From: VRUE01 sp963697695
GTDB taxonomy: Bacteria; Actinomycetota; Thermoleophilia; Solirubrobacterales; 70-9
DNA: 64,000 nt
NCBI GenBank assembly: GCA_963697695.1
Contig: OY969094.1
Coordinates: 1,426,001-1,490,000, forward strand
Direction of reading: 5' to 3'
This document shows, in pieces, positions 9,980 to 18,602 of the stretch (positions are counted from its first letter, which is position 1; each line of letters starts with the position of its first letter). The translations under genes were made by a program, and so were the position numbers. The notes below the pieces were generated by a model. It was not told where the DNA came from. It searched no databases and saw nothing but the letters and a program-made list of their open reading frames with translations.

Positions 9980-10801
9980 TTACGGAGCGGCCCGAACGAT
10001 CGCCATGCCGCGCTCGCCGGCGGCAGCCGCGATCGGGTAGCGAGCGTCCAGGCCGAGGTCGGCCTGGTCCAGGGGCTGGTCGCCGAACTCCACCTTGCCT
10101 CCTGCCTCTCGCACGATCAGCTGAGCGGCGGCGATGTCGACCGAGCGGCAGGGGCGTGTGCTCAGCATCGCATCGAGACGGCCGGCGGCGACATAGGAGG
10201 CGGTGATCGCGATCGAGCCGATCACGCGCAAGCGGAAGACGCTCTCCCCCAGCGCCTCCAAGGCTTTCAGCGTCCGGCCGGGCTCAGCCGCCTCGAGGCC
10301 GAGCAGCTCGAGTTTCTCGCGGTCCTCGCAGACCCGGGCCGGCTCTCCGCCGAGATAGGCGCCGGCACCGCGGCGAGCGCTGAACTCCTCATCGGCGCCG
10401 AAGTCGTGGACGAAGCCGAACTCGACGTCGGCCATCGAAGTTCCGGATGCGACGGCGATGCTGAGGCTGTGCGAGGGAAGGGTGCGACGGGCGTTGAGCG
10501 ATCCGTCGATCGGGTCGATCACCACCCGGGTCGGGCCGCCGGCACCGAAGACCACCTCGCCTCGCTCCTCGGATACGGCGACGAATGAGGCGCCCTGGTC
10601 GGCGAGCTGCTCGAGCTCGGCGAAGACCACATCCTCACAGCGGCGGTCGATCACCAGCGTCCGGTCGCCGCCCTCCCCCACCCCCTCGTAGACGGTGCGC
10701 GCCTCGGAGCCGCGGACTTCCTCGAAGATCGCCCTCTGCTCATTCACGGCGCGACGGCAGATTCCCAGCCAGTCTGCGGAAAAAACGTCCACTGACGCCA
10801 T
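9980..10801 (-). CDS. Inositol monophosphatase family protein
   Basis: 273 residues. Family motifs are present in order: the V-S-E-E metal-binding pair near residue 83, DPIDGSLNA (DPxDGTxN-type, near 100) and S-V-D-I-A-A-A-Q-L-I-V-R-E-A-G-G near 215, where the usual Trp of WDxAA is replaced by Val. The fold dephosphorylates inositol phosphate, fructose-1,6-bisphosphate or PAP-type substrates with Mg2+. Substrate cannot be told from sequence. ATG 10801 is used; a GTG at 10819 would add six residues. Divergent from the helicase-nuclease gene, 34 bases apart. Confidence 0.82.
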   Translation of the reverse strand: MASVDVFSADWLGICRRAVNEQRAIFEEVRGSEARTVYEGVGEGGDRTLVIDRRCEDVVFAELEQLADQGASFVAVSEERGEVVFGAGGPTRVVIDPIDGSLNARRTLPSHSLSIAVASGTSMADVEFGFVHDFGADEEFSARRGAGAYLGGEPARVCEDREKLELLGLEAAEPGRTLKALEALGESVFRLRVIGSIAITASYVAAGRLDAMLSTRPCRSVDIAAAQLIVREAGGKVEFGDQPLDQADLGLDARYPIAAAAGERGMAIVRAAP

Positions 10802-10835
10802 CCTATGGACGCCGTCCACTCGCTAGCGTTGAACC

Positions 10836-13670
10836 ATGCTCGCTCTGGCCGAGGCGCAGGAACTGGTGGTCCGCCACGATGACGGACCGCTGCGCGTCCT
10901 CGGCGAGCCCGGCACCGGCAAGACCGAGGCGCTTGCACGCCGGCTGGTGCGCCTCGCCGGCGAGGAAACCGGCGTCGAGCGGGTGCTCGTCCTCGCCTCC
11001 GGCCCCGCCACTGTGCAACGGCTGCGCGAGAGGGCCGAAGCTCTACTCGAGAGTCCCTTCGAGGAGCTTTGGATCGGCACCTGGGCAGAGAGCTGCGAGC
11101 GCCTCCTGCGCGAGCACCCGACGGCCGCCGGGCTCGATCCCTTCTTCGACGTCCTCGGTCCGGCGGAGCGGCTGGCGATGCTCCTCGATCGTCTCGAGGA
11201 CCTTCCCCTCCGGCGGCATGAGATCCGCGGCAATCCCGCCGGCCTGCTCGCCCGGCTGCTCGGCCAGATCGATGAGCTGAAGGCGGGCTCCAAGCCTCCC
11301 GAGCCCGAGCTGGCCGAGTTCTGCGCCGCCCACGACCGCATCCTCGCCGAGTCCGGCAACCTCGACGAAGGCGACGTCTTCCTCACTCTCAACAAGCTCC
11401 TGCACGAACGTCCTGAGGTTTGCGCCGCGATCGCAGACCGCTTCCTTCACGTGATGGTCGACGAGTACGAGGACACGACCGCGGCCCAGCGCTCGATCCT
11501 CGCAACCCTCTCGACCGAGAACCCGAATCACGTCTACGCGGAAGGCGGTTCCTCTGCGAGTGACCCGCAGGCGGAGACGCTTGTCTTGGACAAGGTGTTT
11601 CGGGAGCCGCGGCTGCGCTTCTGGAGATGTGGGAACGAGCGGGCGCAGGCGCAGGCGGTTGCGCGGGAGACCGAGCACCTGCTGGCGGACGGGGTCTCGC
11701 CCGAAGCGATCTGCGTGCTGGTCGACGACCCGGCCGAAAGGGGCGGCGCGGTGGCAGCGGTGATGGAGGAGCGCGGGATCCCCTTCCACCTCGCCGGCGC
11801 AGCGGCGCTCTTCCAGCGTCCCGAGGTGCGGGACGCGATCGCCTGGCTGCGGGTCCTCGTCGACCCCGACGACTCGGCCGCGGCGGCACGAGCGCTGACC
11901 CGGCCCCCGATCGAACTCGCCTCCGCCGACCTGGCGCGGCTGACGACGATCGCCCGCCGCCGCAAGCTCGACATGGTCTCCGCCTGCGAGGCGGCACTGG
12001 GCAGCCCGCAGATCCCGCCCGAGGGGCGCGAGCGGATCCAGTCCTTCCTCAAGCTCTACGGGACGGCGTCGGCAGCGCTGGAGGAGCGCCGCGCCGACGT
12101 CTTCGTCCGGCGCCTGATCGAGGCCGTGGGACTGCGCCGGCAGCGCCTCTTCGCCGCCGAGCCGGAGGTGGCCGAGCGGCTGCTCGGGCTCTCGCGGCTG
12201 GCCGAGCTCGCCGCCGCCTGGGCGCGGCGCGAACCGCACGGCTCGACGCGCGATTTCGTCCGCTACCTCAGCGCCGTAGCAGAGGCGGGGGTGGAGCCTG
12301 CGGGTGGTGAGGAGCCGGCCTCTCCGGGGGCGGTCCAGGGCCTCGACCGGCGCGCTGCCAAGGGCAGGGATTTCGAGCACGTCTTCGTGCTCGGCTTGGA
12401 GCAGGGCGCGGGCGCCGAGCGGATCGGCCGGCCGGCGCGGAGGTCGCTGGTGCTCTCCCGGGTCGAACGCGACGGCCGCAGCGAGGCCAAGCCCTCCGCT
12501 TTCTACGTGGCAGCGCTCGAGGACGCCGAAGGCATCGAGGAGGTCCACCAGGAGGAGCTCTTCGGACCGGCAGAGGGTTTGCACGCGACCTACCGCAAGC
12601 TGCGCGAGGAGGTCCTGGAGGCGACCTGGCGGGCCGGCAGGGAGCTCTCGGAGCCAAGGCTCGACACGGCGGTCGACGTCAACCGGGCGATCGTCCGCCA
12701 TCTCGAGCTGCTGAAGCTGGCCGCCCTCGCCCAGCGGCCCGGAGATGAGGCGACGGCCGAGGCGATCCAGGCGGTCAACGGTCTCCTGCGCCAGGTCGCG
12801 ACCCCGGAGCAGCAGGCCGAGCTGGACGCCTCCGCTCTCGACACCTACCTGCTCGCTTCAGAGCGCGAGCGCGATGGGCGCCGCAAGCTGATCGCCGCCC
12901 GTCACGAGCCCTCGCTCGAGGCCTTTCTGCCCCGCCGCGGCGACGGCGCCCTCAGCCTCTCCGCCTCCGACCTCGACCTCTATCTGACCTGCCCGCTGAA
13001 GTACAAGTTCGGGCGGGTCTTCGGCATCCCGCAGGAGCCGACGATCAACCAGCGCTTCGGCATCCTCATCCACAACGTCTTGGAGCGCTTCCACAAGGAC
13101 GACGACGATCTGGAAGCGGGTGAGTTCAATCGCCTGATGGACCTCTTCGAGGCGGGCTGGCGCCGCTCGGGCTTCGGCACCAGCGCCGATGAGCTGCAGT
13201 TCCGCGACCGCGCCCGCGAGGCGATGCGCCTCTACTGGGAGCGCGAGAGCGTCGCCGAGGGCGAACCGGTCTGGCTCGAGCGCAAGTTCGACATCCGGAT
13301 CGGCCCGCACTACGTACGCGGCCGGATCGACCGGGTCGACCGACTCCCCGACGGCAGCTATGAGCTGATCGACTACAAGACCGGCGAGCGCAAGAGCGAA
13401 GCGCAACTCGAGAGCGACCTGCAGCTGGCGCTCTACCGGCTCGCCGCCCGTGAGGCCTGGGATCTGGATGCCGGCACCGGCAGCTACTACTACGTGCTCG
13501 ATGCGGAGAAGGTCGCCGCGCCGACCAAGCCCGACGACGCCGAGCGGGTCGAGCGCACGGTGCTGCAGGTCGGCGAGGGCGTGCTCAGCCAGGACTTCGA
13601 GCCGCGTCCCTCGCCCACCGTCTGCGGCTGGTGCGACTACAAGCTGATCTGCCCGGCAGCCGAGGGCTGA
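10836..13670 (+). CDS. AddB/AdnA-like UvrD-superfamily helicase with C-terminal PD-(D/E)XK Fe-S nuclease
   Basis: 944 residues. Walker A GEPGTGKT is at 23-30 and the DExx box DEYED at 209-213. The usual UvrD motif III Gln (GDxDQ) is not evident after DEYED, and motif VI (RLxYVAxTRA) appears as FYVAALEDA without Arg. The C-terminal 220 residues form a RecB-type nuclease with GRIDRVD (829-835) and LIDYKTG (844-850; Asp846, Lys848). Cys719 and Cys930-xx-Cys933-x5-Cys939 match the four-Cys iron-sulfur cage of AddB-type nucleases. Likely role is double-strand break end processing. The degenerate motor resembles the non-translocating subunit of two-motor complexes; no partner gene lies nearby. Confidence 0.8.
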   Translation: MLALAEAQELVVRHDDGPLRVLGEPGTGKTEALARRLVRLAGEETGVERVLVLASGPATVQRLRERAEALLESPFEELWIGTWAESCERLLREHPTAAGLDPFFDVLGPAERLAMLLDRLEDLPLRRHEIRGNPAGLLARLLGQIDELKAGSKPPEPELAEFCAAHDRILAESGNLDEGDVFLTLNKLLHERPEVCAAIADRFLHVMVDEYEDTTAAQRSILATLSTENPNHVYAEGGSSASDPQAETLVLDKVFREPRLRFWRCGNERAQAQAVARETEHLLADGVSPEAICVLVDDPAERGGAVAAVMEERGIPFHLAGAAALFQRPEVRDAIAWLRVLVDPDDSAAAARALTRPPIELASADLARLTTIARRRKLDMVSACEAALGSPQIPPEGRERIQSFLKLYGTASAALEERRADVFVRRLIEAVGLRRQRLFAAEPEVAERLLGLSRLAELAAAWARREPHGSTRDFVRYLSAVAEAGVEPAGGEEPASPGAVQGLDRRAAKGRDFEHVFVLGLEQGAGAERIGRPARRSLVLSRVERDGRSEAKPSAFYVAALEDAEGIEEVHQEELFGPAEGLHATYRKLREEVLEATWRAGRELSEPRLDTAVDVNRAIVRHLELLKLAALAQRPGDEATAEAIQAVNGLLRQVATPEQQAELDASALDTYLLASERERDGRRKLIAARHEPSLEAFLPRRGDGALSLSASDLDLYLTCPLKYKFGRVFGIPQEPTINQRFGILIHNVLERFHKDDDDLEAGEFNRLMDLFEAGWRRSGFGTSADELQFRDRAREAMRLYWERESVAEGEPVWLERKFDIRIGPHYVRGRIDRVDRLPDGSYELIDYKTGERKSEAQLESDLQLALYRLAAREAWDLDAGTGSYYYVLDAEKVAAPTKPDDAERVERTVLQVGEGVLSQDFEPRPSPTVCGWCDYKLICPAAEG

Positions 13671-13676
13671 CCGGCG

Positions 13677-14549
13677 TCAGTTCTTCTCGCGGCCGCGCTG
13701 CTGGAGGAAGTGCTGGAACTCGCGGGCGATCGTGTCGGCTGAGGGCAGGTCCTCGCCTTCGTCGCCGAGCTGCTCGACCTGCTCCGCCTCGATCCGCTCG
13801 ACCAGTTCCTCGATCTCCGGGTTGGCGGCGACGGCGCGGCCGATCTGCTCCTCGTAGCTGGCCGTCTCCTCTTCCAGCTCGGAAGCCTCGACCGCGATCC
13901 CGGTCAGCCCTTCGAGCCGGCGCAGCAGGGCAAGCGCGGCCTTCGGGTTGGGCACGGCCGAGACGTAGTGCGGCACGGCCGCCCAGAGCGAAGCCGAGGT
14001 CATCCCGACCTGGCGGCAGCAGTCGTGGACGACGCCGACGATGCCGGTCGGTCCCTCGTAGCTGGAGCGCTGCAGGTCGAGCTCCTCGACCAGTTGCTCG
14101 TCCGAGGCGAGGCCGGTGATCGGCACCGGCAGGGTGTGGGAGACCTCGGCGATCAGAGCCCCCAGGGTGATCACCATCTCCACCCCGAGCGCATCGGCAG
14201 CGGTGGCGATCGTCTCCGAGAAGGTGCGCCAGCGCAGGTTTGGCTCGGTGCCGTCGAGCAGGACCAGGTCGCGGTCGGCGCTTGGCACGCGGACGGCGAT
14301 CAGGTTGTTCTGCGGCCAGTCGATGCGGCGCGCCTGCCCCTCGGTGAGGACGATCGTCGGCCGCGTCGTCTGGAAGTCGAAGTAGTCCTCCGGATCGACC
14401 TGGGCGATCAGCTCGGAGTCGAGCGACTCGGCAACCGCTCCCAGTGCCGTCGACGCCGCCGCCGCGGCGTCGTTCCAGCCGCGAAACGAGCAGATCAGGA
14501 TCGGGGAGCGGAGCTGCGGAACATCGCCTTCCCAGGTAAGAGAATCCAC
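13677..14549 (-). CDS. PAC2 family protein
   Basis: 290 residues matching the PAC2 (proteasome assembly chaperone 2-like) family widespread in actinobacteria: the start P-I-L-I-C-S-F-R-G-W-N-D-A, then G-A-L-I-A-E-V-S-H-T-L-P and Y-E-G-P-T-G-I-V blocks. The C-terminal 60 residues are Glu-rich helical, ending in basic residues. Biochemical function in bacteria is not established. Its stop is six bases from the convergent nuclease gene. Confidence 0.85.
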   Translation of the reverse strand: MDSLTWEGDVPQLRSPILICSFRGWNDAAAAASTALGAVAESLDSELIAQVDPEDYFDFQTTRPTIVLTEGQARRIDWPQNNLIAVRVPSADRDLVLLDGTEPNLRWRTFSETIATAADALGVEMVITLGALIAEVSHTLPVPITGLASDEQLVEELDLQRSSYEGPTGIVGVVHDCCRQVGMTSASLWAAVPHYVSAVPNPKAALALLRRLEGLTGIAVEASELEEETASYEEQIGRAVAANPEIEELVERIEAEQVEQLGDEGEDLPSADTIAREFQHFLQQRGREKN

Positions 14550-14595
14550 CCTTTGAGACTACCGATGGGGCGCAGCCGCGCCGGGCGGATGTGCC

Positions 14596-14967
14596 TCAGG
14601 CAGGGGTCGCGAGGGCGCGGGCGATCAGCCGGTAGGCGATGAAGAGCGCGAGCGCCGCGAAGGAGAGCTGCAGGACCCGCTCGGAGACGTTGTTGGCGAC
14701 GCCGACTCCGATCAGGACGCCGAGCGGCGAGAGGGCGCCGATGACGAGGGCGTTACGAACGTTGACGTTGCCGTAGGAGTTCTGGCGAATCGACCCGATC
14801 AGGGCGACGATCACGATCATCAGCAACGAGGTCGACTCGGCCTCGACCTGGGTCATGCCGATGAAGATGGTCAGCGCCGGGACGAAGAGCACACCGCCGC
14901 CGACACCGACGATGCCCCCGGTGAAGCCGCCGGCGACGCAGATCAGGACAGCGAGCAGCTCGTCCAT
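14596..14967 (-). CDS. TauE/SafE-type half transporter, second half
   Basis: 123 residues with about four transmembrane helices and the family's hairpin motif G-G-x-x-G-G-I-V-G-V-G-G-G near residue 14. Full TauE/SafE permeases have 7-9 helices and about 250 residues built from two homologous halves; this protein is one half. Its ATG shares one base with the stop of the preceding gene (TGATG), so the two halves are co-translated and probably form a heterodimer. The family exports sulfite, sulfoacetate or related anions; substrate here is unknown. Confidence 0.8.
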   Translation of the reverse strand: MDELLAVLICVAGGFTGGIVGVGGGVLFVPALTIFIGMTQVEAESTSLLMIVIVALIGSIRQNSYGNVNVRNALVIGALSPLGVLIGVGVANNVSERVLQLSFAALALFIAYRLIARALATPA

Positions 14968-15350
14968 CAGGAGAGGATCAGCTCGATCGCGATCGCGACC
15001 AGCAGCGCCGCGAAGATGAGGGAGACGGCGCGCTGGGAGATGCGCTGCTGCACCGCGGTCCCGATGACGACGCCTACGACCGCCGGAATCGCCAGCAGGA
15101 GCCCGGTCTCCACGTGGACGTTGCCGTAGATCCCCCCCTGGGCGATCGCCCCGAGCAGGCCGATGATGACGATCGCGGCGAGGCTGGTTCCGGTGGCCAG
15201 CCGCTCGCCGTAGCCGAACCAGAAGATCAGCAGGGGCACGATGACGGTGCCGCCGCCGACGCCGAAGAGGCCGCTGAAGATGCCCGCGAGAGTGCCGATG
15301 ATGGCGAGCTTGAGCAGCGAATTGTCAGGCAACTCGGGGTTCGACGCCAT
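14967..15350 (-). CDS. TauE/SafE-type half transporter, first half
   Basis: 127 residues, about four transmembrane helices, with the matching hairpin motif G-L-F-G-V-G-G-G-T-V near 29-38 and a conserved G-T-S-L-A segment in the next helix. It precedes and overlaps the second half by one base. Both proteins begin cleanly at ATG, so this is a designed split rather than a frameshift within one gene. Confidence 0.8.
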   Translation of the reverse strand: MASNPELPDNSLLKLAIIGTLAGIFSGLFGVGGGTVIVPLLIFWFGYGERLATGTSLAAIVIIGLLGAIAQGGIYGNVHVETGLLLAIPAVVGVVIGTAVQQRISQRAVSLIFAALLVAIAIELILS

Positions 15351-15371
15351 CGTGCCGCGATACTAGATGCC

Positions 15372-16181
15372 GTGTCTTCCGAATCCGCGACAGGGGGCGG
15401 CGACGTTTGGCGCACCCTTCTTGCCGATCCCGCCCGGGCCGCGGTGCTGACGGACGTCGACGGAACCTTGGCGCCGATCGTCTCCCGCCCAGAGCAGGCG
15501 GCGGTCCCCGCGCGGGCGACGGAATTGCTGCGGGCGCTGAGCGGGCGCTTCGGCTTAGTCGGCTGCGTATCGGGAAGGCAGGCGCTGGAGGCACGACGGC
15601 TGGTCGGGGTCGAGGAGATCGCCTACGCCGGCAACCACGGCCTCGAGCTGCTGTTGCCGGGGGACGAAGCGCCGCGGCTCGACCCGGCCCTGGCGGGACG
15701 GGAGCGGGAGGCGGCCGAGTTCCTCGCCGGTCTCAACGGCGGCAGGCTGACCTCGGCCGGCTTGCGAATCGAGGACAAGGGACCGATCCAGGCTCTGCAC
15801 TGGCGTGGCTCCGACGACGAGCGCGGCGCCGAGGCGAAGGCGCACGAGATCGCCGCCGAAGGGGGCCGGGCCGGGCTGGAACCGCGCTGGGGGCGCAAGG
15901 TGCTGGAGCTGCGTCCGGTGGGAGGGGGCGGCAAGGACGCTGCGGTGGCGGCCCTGCTGGCCACCGACGGCATCGCGGCGGCGGCCTACGCCGGCGACGA
16001 CCGCACCGACCTCGACGCCTTCCGGCGACTGCGCGAGCTGCGCGAGGGGGGCGAGCTGGAGACCGCGGTGTGCGTCGGCGTCGTCTCCCCGGAGGCGCCG
16101 CCGGAGCTGACCGAGGAGTCCGACCTGCTCGTCGACGGACCCGAGGGCTGGCTGGAGATCCTCGCGCGCCTGGCGGAGTAG
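15372..16181 (+). CDS. otsB: Trehalose-6-phosphate phosphatase
   Basis: 269 residues of the HAD superfamily. The nucleophile motif DVDGT is at 28-32, a Ser/Gly-Arg block (V-S-G-R-Q) follows, GRKVLELRP near 180 and the acidic motif GDDRTD at 208-213. This set is typical of OtsB, which converts trehalose 6-phosphate to trehalose. The GTG at 15372 is chosen because the longer frame runs antisense through the transporter gene; only 21 bases separate the divergent starts and there is no clear Shine-Dalgarno, so a leaderless mRNA is possible. No trehalose-phosphate synthase lies in the window. Confidence 0.85.
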   Translation: MSSESATGGGDVWRTLLADPARAAVLTDVDGTLAPIVSRPEQAAVPARATELLRALSGRFGLVGCVSGRQALEARRLVGVEEIAYAGNHGLELLLPGDEAPRLDPALAGREREAAEFLAGLNGGRLTSAGLRIEDKGPIQALHWRGSDDERGAEAKAHEIAAEGGRAGLEPRWGRKVLELRPVGGGGKDAAVAALLATDGIAAAAYAGDDRTDLDAFRRLRELREGGELETAVCVGVVSPEAPPELTEESDLLVDGPEGWLEILARLAE

Positions 16182-16187
16182 CCTGCG

Positions 16188-16697
16188 ATGCCCTACACCG
16201 ACCTGCTGCGCGTCACCGTCTTCCTCACCGGAGCCGAGGCGACCGTCCTCGCCGCGATCTCGGCGATCGCCGCCAATCGCGACGCCGACACAACGACGAT
16301 CTTCGTCGCCGCGGTGTGGTGGCTGATCGCGCTTATCGTCGGCCTTTACCTTGGCCGGCCGGAGCGGGCCGCCGACGGCGTCCGCGACGCGCTCGCCGGC
16401 GCGCGGACGGCCACCTCTCTCCCCCCGGAGAGTCCCACTCGCATCTCCTTCGCCCGCCTCTGGCCGATCGGCCTGACCGCCCTCCTCGCCGGCGGCCTCG
16501 GCATTTTCTTCCCCGGCGTCGCGGTCGTCGGAGCGGGGTACGCGCTGCTCGTCTCGCTTGCCTGGCACTCCCGCGAGGCTGCCGTCCTCGGCGTCGAGCA
16601 GCGCGACGGGGTCAAGTTCTACGTCGTCCCCAACTCCGCCCTGCGTCCGATCCAGCTGGTCCGCACACCGGGCCTGCGCAGCGTGCCTACTTCTTGA
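16188..16697 (+). CDS. Four-helix integral membrane protein of unknown function
   Basis: 169 residues with hydrophobic segments at about 8-28, 38-60, 90-108 and 110-130, and a C-terminal soluble tail (V-E-Q-R-D-G-V-K-F-Y-V). It starts six bases after otsB and is probably co-transcribed. Its 3' end overlaps the convergent polX gene by 11 bases. No family recognised. Confidence 0.7.
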   Translation: MPYTDLLRVTVFLTGAEATVLAAISAIAANRDADTTTIFVAAVWWLIALIVGLYLGRPERAADGVRDALAGARTATSLPPESPTRISFARLWPIGLTALLAGGLGIFFPGVAVVGAGYALLVSLAWHSREAAVLGVEQRDGVKFYVVPNSALRPIQLVRTPGLRSVPTS

Positions 16698-18411
16698 GCA
16701 GGCGAGAGAACTCTCGCCAGCCGCGGGTGTTGGCGACGTCGCCGGCGGTGAGCCAGGCGCGGCGGGCGGTGGCGACCGCGTAGGCCATGTTGTCGAGGGT
16801 GTCGACGCCGTGGGCGTCGGTGTTGAGGACGATCGTCGCGCCGGCGTCCGCCGCCAGCCGGGCGTGCTGCTCGGAGAGATCGCGGCGGTTGGGGTTGCCG
16901 TTGATCTCCAGCATCGTGCCCGTGCGAGCCGCCGCCTCGACAACCGCCTCGACGTCGATCCCGTAGGGGTCGCGACGGCCGATCAGACGGCCGGTGAGGT
17001 GGCCGATGCAGTTGACGAGCGGGTTCTCGATCGCGGCCAGCACCCGCTCGGTCATCGCCTTTTCCGAGACCGAGAAGGAGGTGTGGACGCTCGCCACCAC
17101 CCAGTCGAGCGCTTCCAGAAGGTCCTCGGGATAGTCGAGCGAGCCGTCGAGCCCGATGTTGACCTCGGAGCCGGCGAGCAGGCGGAAGCCGCGCTTCCCT
17201 TTGTTCCAGGCGCGGATCTCCTCGATCCGCTCCCAGAGCCGCTCGGCGGTGACGTGGTCGCCGAAGCCGTGGCTGGCCGAGTGGTCGGTGATCGCCAGGT
17301 AGGCGTAGCCGCGCTCGCGGCCGGCCGCGGCCATCTCCTCGAGCGTGTTGCGGCCGTCGGAGAGGGTGGTGTGGGAGTGCAGGTCGCCGCGGATGTCCTC
17401 GACGCCGATCAGCTCGGGTAGCTCACCGGCGCGTGCCGCCTTCAGCTCACCCCTGCCCTCGCGCAGCTCGGGCTCGATGTAGGCGTAGCCGAGGTGCCGG
17501 TAGACGTCCTCCTCGCTCGCGCAGAGCTCCACCTTGCCGGTCTCGACCTCGGTGATCCCGTGCTCGGAGACCGAGAGGCCGCGCCCCACCGCCTCCTCGC
17601 GCAGCTGCACGTTGTGCGCCTGGGAGCCGGTGAAGTGCTGCAGCAGGTTGCCGAAGGCCTCGGGGGCGACGATCCGCAGGTCGACAGAGATCCCGTTGTG
17701 GGTCTGTGCCCGCACCCCGTTCTGGCCGGGCGTGCCCGCCGCAGCAATCAGCTCATGCGAGGCGAGGTGCTCGGCGAGGGCGGCCGGCTCTTCGGCGGTG
17801 GCGATCAGGTCGATGTCCTTGCAGGTCTCTCCCCAGCGGCGCACCGAGCCGGCGACCTCGACCCGGTCCGCAGCGGGGTGCCGGCGCAGGGCCTCGGCCA
17901 GCGTCTCGGCAATCGGACGGGCATGGGAGAGCAGCACCCGGCCGCTGCCCGCGGGGGCGTCGCCGAGCCGCTCGATCGCCGCCAGCACGTTTTCCTCGAC
18001 CTTGGCGCCGAGCCCTTTAACCTCGCGGATGCGTTCCGCCTCCGCTGCCTCCTTCAGGTCCTCGAGCGAGACGATGTCGAGCTCGTCGAAGAGGCGGCGC
18101 GCCGTCTTCGCCCCCAGCCCCGGCACCCGCGTCACCTCGATCAGCGTCGGCGGGAACTTCGCCTTCAGCTTCACCGCCGCGGGGATCTCGCCGGTCTCCA
18201 GGAGGGCTTCGATCTTTTCCGCCAGGGTCTTGCCGACGCCGGGGATCTCGGTCGCCCTGCCTTCCCTGGTGAGGTCCGCCACGGAGACCGGAGATTCGCG
18301 GATCGCCTTCGCCGCCGTGCCATAAGCGAGCACCCTGTATTTGACCGCGCCGTCGAGCTCATAGAGCACCCCCAGCTCATCGAGGGCTGCGGCGATCTCT
18401 GCATTGGTCAC
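16687..18411 (-). CDS. polX: DNA polymerase/3'-5' exonuclease PolX (Pol X plus PHP)
   Basis: 574 residues. The N-terminal half is a Pol X domain: helix-hairpin-helix segments (EIPGVGKTLAEKI, RVPGLGAKTARRL, V-K-G-L-G-A-K) and the catalytic GSVRRWGETCKDIDLI block around 190-205. The C-terminal PHP phosphoesterase begins with D-L-H-S-H (His345, His347), then I-T-D-H-S and E-I-N-G-N-P and N-T-D-A-H metal ligands. Members fill short gaps in base excision repair and carry Mn-dependent exonuclease activity. GTG 18411 is the start, eight bases beyond an arm of the inverted repeat 18420-18592. Confidence 0.93.
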   Translation of the reverse strand: MTNAEIAAALDELGVLYELDGAVKYRVLAYGTAAKAIRESPVSVADLTREGRATEIPGVGKTLAEKIEALLETGEIPAAVKLKAKFPPTLIEVTRVPGLGAKTARRLFDELDIVSLEDLKEAAEAERIREVKGLGAKVEENVLAAIERLGDAPAGSGRVLLSHARPIAETLAEALRRHPAADRVEVAGSVRRWGETCKDIDLIATAEEPAALAEHLASHELIAAAGTPGQNGVRAQTHNGISVDLRIVAPEAFGNLLQHFTGSQAHNVQLREEAVGRGLSVSEHGITEVETGKVELCASEEDVYRHLGYAYIEPELREGRGELKAARAGELPELIGVEDIRGDLHSHTTLSDGRNTLEEMAAAGRERGYAYLAITDHSASHGFGDHVTAERLWERIEEIRAWNKGKRGFRLLAGSEVNIGLDGSLDYPEDLLEALDWVVASVHTSFSVSEKAMTERVLAAIENPLVNCIGHLTGRLIGRRDPYGIDVEAVVEAAARTGTMLEINGNPNRRDLSEQHARLAADAGATIVLNTDAHGVDTLDNMAYAVATARRAWLTAGDVANTRGWREFSRLLKK

Positions 18412-18419
18412 CCCTGCAA

Positions 18420-18592
18420 GCTAGATGATCGACCCCCAATTTCCGCACACCCGGATGACGTGTCTGGCGCTTCGCATCTCTGCGTCCTCGGGCTTGCCTT
18501 TGCCCACCGGCAAAGGCTGCGCCCTGCGTCCTTGATCTGCTCGGCCAAGACCCGTCCCCGGTCACACGCGAATTGGGGGTCGATCATCTAGC
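18420..18592. repeat. Perfect 22-bp inverted repeat enclosing the polX / glycosyltransferase divergent promoter region
   Basis: Bases 18420-18441 are the exact reverse complement of 18571-18592. The 129 bases between contain a second hairpin, 9 bp with loop CACC, around CTTTGCC/GGCAAAG. Each arm ends 8-10 bases before a start codon (GTG 18411 on minus, ATG 18603 on plus), so both genes carry the same sequence immediately upstream. That fits a duplicated, mirror-image core promoter or operator, or a small palindromic element. No target-site duplication is visible at the flanks. Confidence 0.75.
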
Positions 18593-18602
18593 GTCCGCGC
18601 CC

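Noticed and set aside
14596..15350. Single TauE gene broken by frameshift
   Set aside because: The second half has its own ATG overlapping the stop as TGATG and a complete N-terminus, and each half carries its own motif; a natural split fits better.
18420..18592. Insertion sequence or MITE
   Set aside because: Terminal inverted repeats are perfect, but there is no target duplication, no transposase remnant and no second copy in this window; kept as a promoter-region repeat instead.
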